Source: Cenarchaeum sp. SB0662_bin_33 (GTDB taxonomy: Archaea; Thermoproteota; Nitrososphaeria; Nitrososphaerales; Nitrosopumilaceae). From it: a DNA stretch of 8,323 nucleotides. The position numbers and the translations under genes were made by a program. The stretch spans positions 1 through 8,323 of the forward strand of contig VXON01000084.1 of assembly GCA_009840065.1 (NCBI GenBank), given 5' to 3'. The notes below the pieces were generated by a model that worked only from the letters and a program-made list of their open reading frames with translations, ran no database searches and was not told where the DNA came from. How positions within the stretch are numbered: the stretch's first letter is position 1; every line of letters begins with the position of its first letter. Below, one piece after another: positions 6,559-8,323 of the stretch.

Positions 6559-6574
6559 AAGTACAATTATACTT
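6559..6574. promoter_or_regulatory. Near-perfect 16-bp inverted repeat, possible operator upstream of ribB
   Basis: AAGTACAATTATACTT pairs at 7 of 8 positions with its own reverse complement and no spacer. It lies about 17 bp upstream of the ribB TATA box and covers the last codon and stop of ribE. Position and symmetry fit a dimeric regulator. Archaea are known to use the riboflavin kinase-linked regulator RbkR on riboflavin genes, but whether this site matches its motif was not tested. AT-rich DNA gives chance palindromes often. Confidence 0.3.
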
Positions 6575-7166
6575 GTATGTTATATCTCTTTAGAGCATAC
6601 TTACCCAGTATATCAGTCTCTATATTTACAGAGTCACCCACTTTGCGGGTGCTAAAGTTGGTTACATTTATGGTATGTGGTATCAGTGATACTTGTACTA
6701 CATTATCCTGTATATCCGTGACAGTCAGACTTATGCCATCAATGGCTATGGAACCCTTCCTGACTATATGCATCGATAGTGTTTCAGGTATGCGAATACT
6801 GATGCTGACCTCGCCAGGATTCCTTTGTATATCATCTATTATGCCGGTTCCATCTACATGCCCCAATACAAAGTGACCCTCTATCTTATCTCCCACGCGA
6901 ATGCTCCGCTCTATATTGACATCATCACCGACATTTAGTGAACCCAGGCCCGTAGTCTGTACGGTCTCCTGTATCAGCTCAAATGTACAGTGTGTATCAT
7001 GCATATCGACAACTGTCAGACAGACACCGTTTATGGCAACGCTGTGGCCCTGCTCCAGGCCTTCGGCGCAGATACCCAAATCAACCTCTATGTATAATAC
7101 GCTCCGCCGATCACTAGACGATATCTCCCTCACTCTTCCTTTTCCTTGTATTATGCCTGTGAACAA
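6567..7166 (-). CDS. ribE: Riboflavin synthase, two-barrel alpha-subunit type, TTG start
   Basis: This 199-residue enzyme dismutates two molecules of 6,7-dimethyl-8-ribityllumazine to riboflavin and 5-amino-6-ribitylaminouracil. It is the bacterial/eukaryotic trimeric type built of two homologous six-stranded barrels, not the archaeal RibH-like pentameric synthase. The repeat is visible: GHSVAINGVCLTV (40-52) in barrel one matches GSIAIDGISLTV (138-149) in barrel two. GHFVLGHVDGTG (97-108), IPHTINVTNF (162-171) and the closing NIETDILGKY (181-190) are also typical. I start it at TTG 7166-7164 because this gives the family's canonical FTGII N-terminus and because the TATA box at 7191-7200 places transcription start there. 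An in-frame ATG at 7184 would add six residues but would lie only about 10 bp from that TATA box. It is a monocistronic or readthrough unit just upstream of ribB. Confidence 0.93.
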   Translation of the reverse strand: MFTGIIQGKGRVREISSSDRRSVLYIEVDLGICAEGLEQGHSVAINGVCLTVVDMHDTHCTFELIQETVQTTGLGSLNVGDDVNIERSIRVGDKIEGHFVLGHVDGTGIIDDIQRNPGEVSISIRIPETLSMHIVRKGSIAIDGISLTVTDIQDNVVQVSLIPHTINVTNFSTRKVGDSVNIETDILGKYALKRYNIQV

Positions 7167-7190
7167 TATTATGTAATATGTCATCTGCTC

Positions 7191-7200
7191 TATATAATAT
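7191..7200 (-). promoter_or_regulatory. TATA box of riboflavin synthase gene
   Basis: The - strand reads ATATTATATA, followed by GAGCAG. Its centre is about 28 bp upstream of the TTG at 7166, the expected distance for a start site at or just before that codon, and only about 10 bp from the ATG at 7184. It therefore helps to decide the start of ribE. A small inverted repeat ACGA-TTG-TCGT lies further upstream at 7219-7229 and is too short to interpret. Confidence 0.55.
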
Positions 7201-7239
7201 GCAACGTTGATACAGGTGACGACAATCGTAAAATCTCTA

Positions 7240-8323
7240 TTATTTAATAGTTAGTAATTCTGAATTCTGTGTCGTAATTCTTCTTATATAGTTTGATCTT
7301 TTATCATGTGATACAAAATCGGACTTTATACTTCCTTTGCTAACTCTGTCGCTATTACTCCATCTGTTGTACAAGTTTACTTTGAGATGTATCTCCTGTA
7401 CGATATTATCCCACTTTAGGGTCATAATGTGCTCACCAAAGAGGCGTTTGAATATAGAGAATACTGTTTCTACAACTTATTTCCTGTTGTATTCAATTCT
7501 GGCCTTCCAGTACGCCTGATTCTCCCTCTTCTCTTCCCTGCGTAATGTATCCATGCGTGCAGCCTGCCTACTGTCTCCTAATTGATCTCTTACGGATATT
7601 CCCCACGTGGCGCCGGACCCCTCACCATGTGGTGTTACGTTTATCTTGTGTAGTATATCTGGAACTACACCTGTATATACACACGCGGCTATGTTGGTCC
7701 TTGAATCGTATCATATATGACGGAGGCTGTTTTATTATCAGTTTGATCTGCAAGAGGAGGGCTACCCGGTACAAGAAGATTCTGATATTTAGTCAGGCCA
7801 TCTGGTATAGAGCTCTCCTGTTTTCGAGCCGGAGAGTGAGATGCTGAATTCCCGGTGTCATCCCCCATATCCAGCGCGTCAAGACTCTCCGAGTAGTGAT
7901 TGGAATTTAGAGGCATCACCTACTGACTCATCTGTAATGCATACAGCAATTATCTTTAGGGTTTGAGTATCGACCATCACGTGCATCTTTACAAAATCAC
8001 ACTTGATCTTCCATTTTTTACCCATCCATTCACCTCTATTGTGCTGTTTTAATTCTGTTGCATCAACTGCAAGCGTATGTGTATACTTTTTGCCCGTCAC
8101 GGTTATCATGTCACCCTTGTTTATATTCACATCAAGTGTGTTCATCCGCTTGCAGAGTTGACTAAAGGAGGGCGTGTTGGATTCTCCAACCCATCCAAAC
8201 TGCCTGCACCGGACGCTCATCCCGACCCTAATGGCGGCGGCTAGAATAGCCAGTATTGGTACGGCGCCCCCACCTTTCCCCTATTGGCATGGTCAACTTC
8301 GTCTTTCCACTCAATATATGAAC
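7240..8323 (-). pseudogene. Decayed IS5-type DDE transposase, 5' end outside window
   Basis: A transposase readable across about 1.08 kb of the - strand by changing frame. Segment A (8321-8244) gives SYIEWKDEVDHANRGKVGAP. Segment B (about 8247-7879) gives the N-terminal domain and the first catalytic block, LAVDATELKQHNRGEWMGKK, with Asp at 8064-8062, then CITDESVGDASKFQSLL. Segment C (to about 7710) is hydrophilic (DALDMGDDTGNSASHSP). Segment D (7710-7240) runs YDSRTNIAACVYTG, then YWKARIEYNRK, a TAA at 7479-7477 and VVETVFSIFKRLFGEH. This preserves the Y(2)R(3)E(6)K signature spacing, with Lys in the R position, the stop in the usual Trp position and Glu at 7470-7468. The second catalytic Asp of the DG-YD motif falls in a frameshift scar and appears lost. 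YNRW at about 7371-7360 marks the normal end of the fold; the remaining residues to the stop at 7240 are probably spurious. No inverted repeats were identified. Confidence 0.88.

Noticed and set aside
6512..6600. FMN riboswitch upstream of ribB
   Set aside because: The gap is only 55 bp, the gene is predicted leaderless, and no conserved FMN aptamer elements are visible.
7545..7847. + strand open frame of about 100 codons in the right flank
   Set aside because: Opposite strand of the IS5-type transposase relic; hydrophobic, Cys/Arg/Leu-rich text without a family.
7689..7919. - strand open frame of 76 codons taken as a separate small gene
   Set aside because: It continues the transposase sequence after a frameshift (GES then LDALDMGDD) and leads into YDSRTN in the next frame, so it is part of the relic.
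1..8323. CRISPR array, defence island or toxin-antitoxin module
   Set aside because: No regularly spaced direct repeats and no nuclease, Cas or toxin/antitoxin motifs were seen.

Overview
The window reads as a chromosomal segment of an ammonia-oxidising Thaumarchaeota (Nitrososphaerota), most likely of the Nitrosopumilales/Cenarchaeum side. The evidence is an archaeal riboflavin gene set that starts with GTP cyclohydrolase III, archaeal TATA boxes about 26-30 bp upstream of start codons, short-leader or leaderless genes, heavy use of ATA and AGA/AGG codons, and a single aldehyde dehydrogenase of the succinate-semialdehyde type next to the cluster. By eye the GC content is in the mid-40s, higher than free-living Nitrosopumilus. 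Together with two dead transposases, this leaves room for a host-associated or otherwise insertion-rich lineage. Genus is not determinable from the sequence alone.

Layout. Bases 1-644 hold a decayed IS630-family transposase on the + strand, cut by the left edge. Bases 645-1050 hold no recognisable gene, only an orphan TATA-like box, a perfect 14-bp GC-rich palindrome and the promoter of the next operon. Bases 1051-2906 are a two-gene + strand operon: a helical protein of unknown function with a basic tail, overlapping by ATGA an aldehyde dehydrogenase. Bases 2863-6511 on the - strand are a compact five-gene chain read ribB > ribH > arfA > amidohydrolase > arfC, in which every junction overlaps. 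Upstream of it, on the same strand and with its own promoter, lies riboflavin synthase (6567-7166). Bases 7240-8323 are a decayed IS5-type transposase on the - strand, cut by the right edge.

How it works together. ArfA opens GTP, ArfC reduces the ribosylamino side chain, RibB makes the four-carbon unit, RibH makes 6,7-dimethyl-8-ribityllumazine and RibE dismutates it to riboflavin. The set mixes archaeal-type early enzymes with a bacterial-type two-barrel riboflavin synthase. Two archaeal steps have no classical enzyme here: the deformylation (ArfB) and the deamination of the pyrimidine. A metal-dependent amidohydrolase of the cytosine-deaminase/chlorohydrolase type is translationally locked between ArfA and ArfC. 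It is the obvious candidate for one of these, best for the deaminase, and is the most interesting item in the window. The 3' ends of the aldehyde dehydrogenase operon and the riboflavin operon overlap by 44 bp in convergent orientation.
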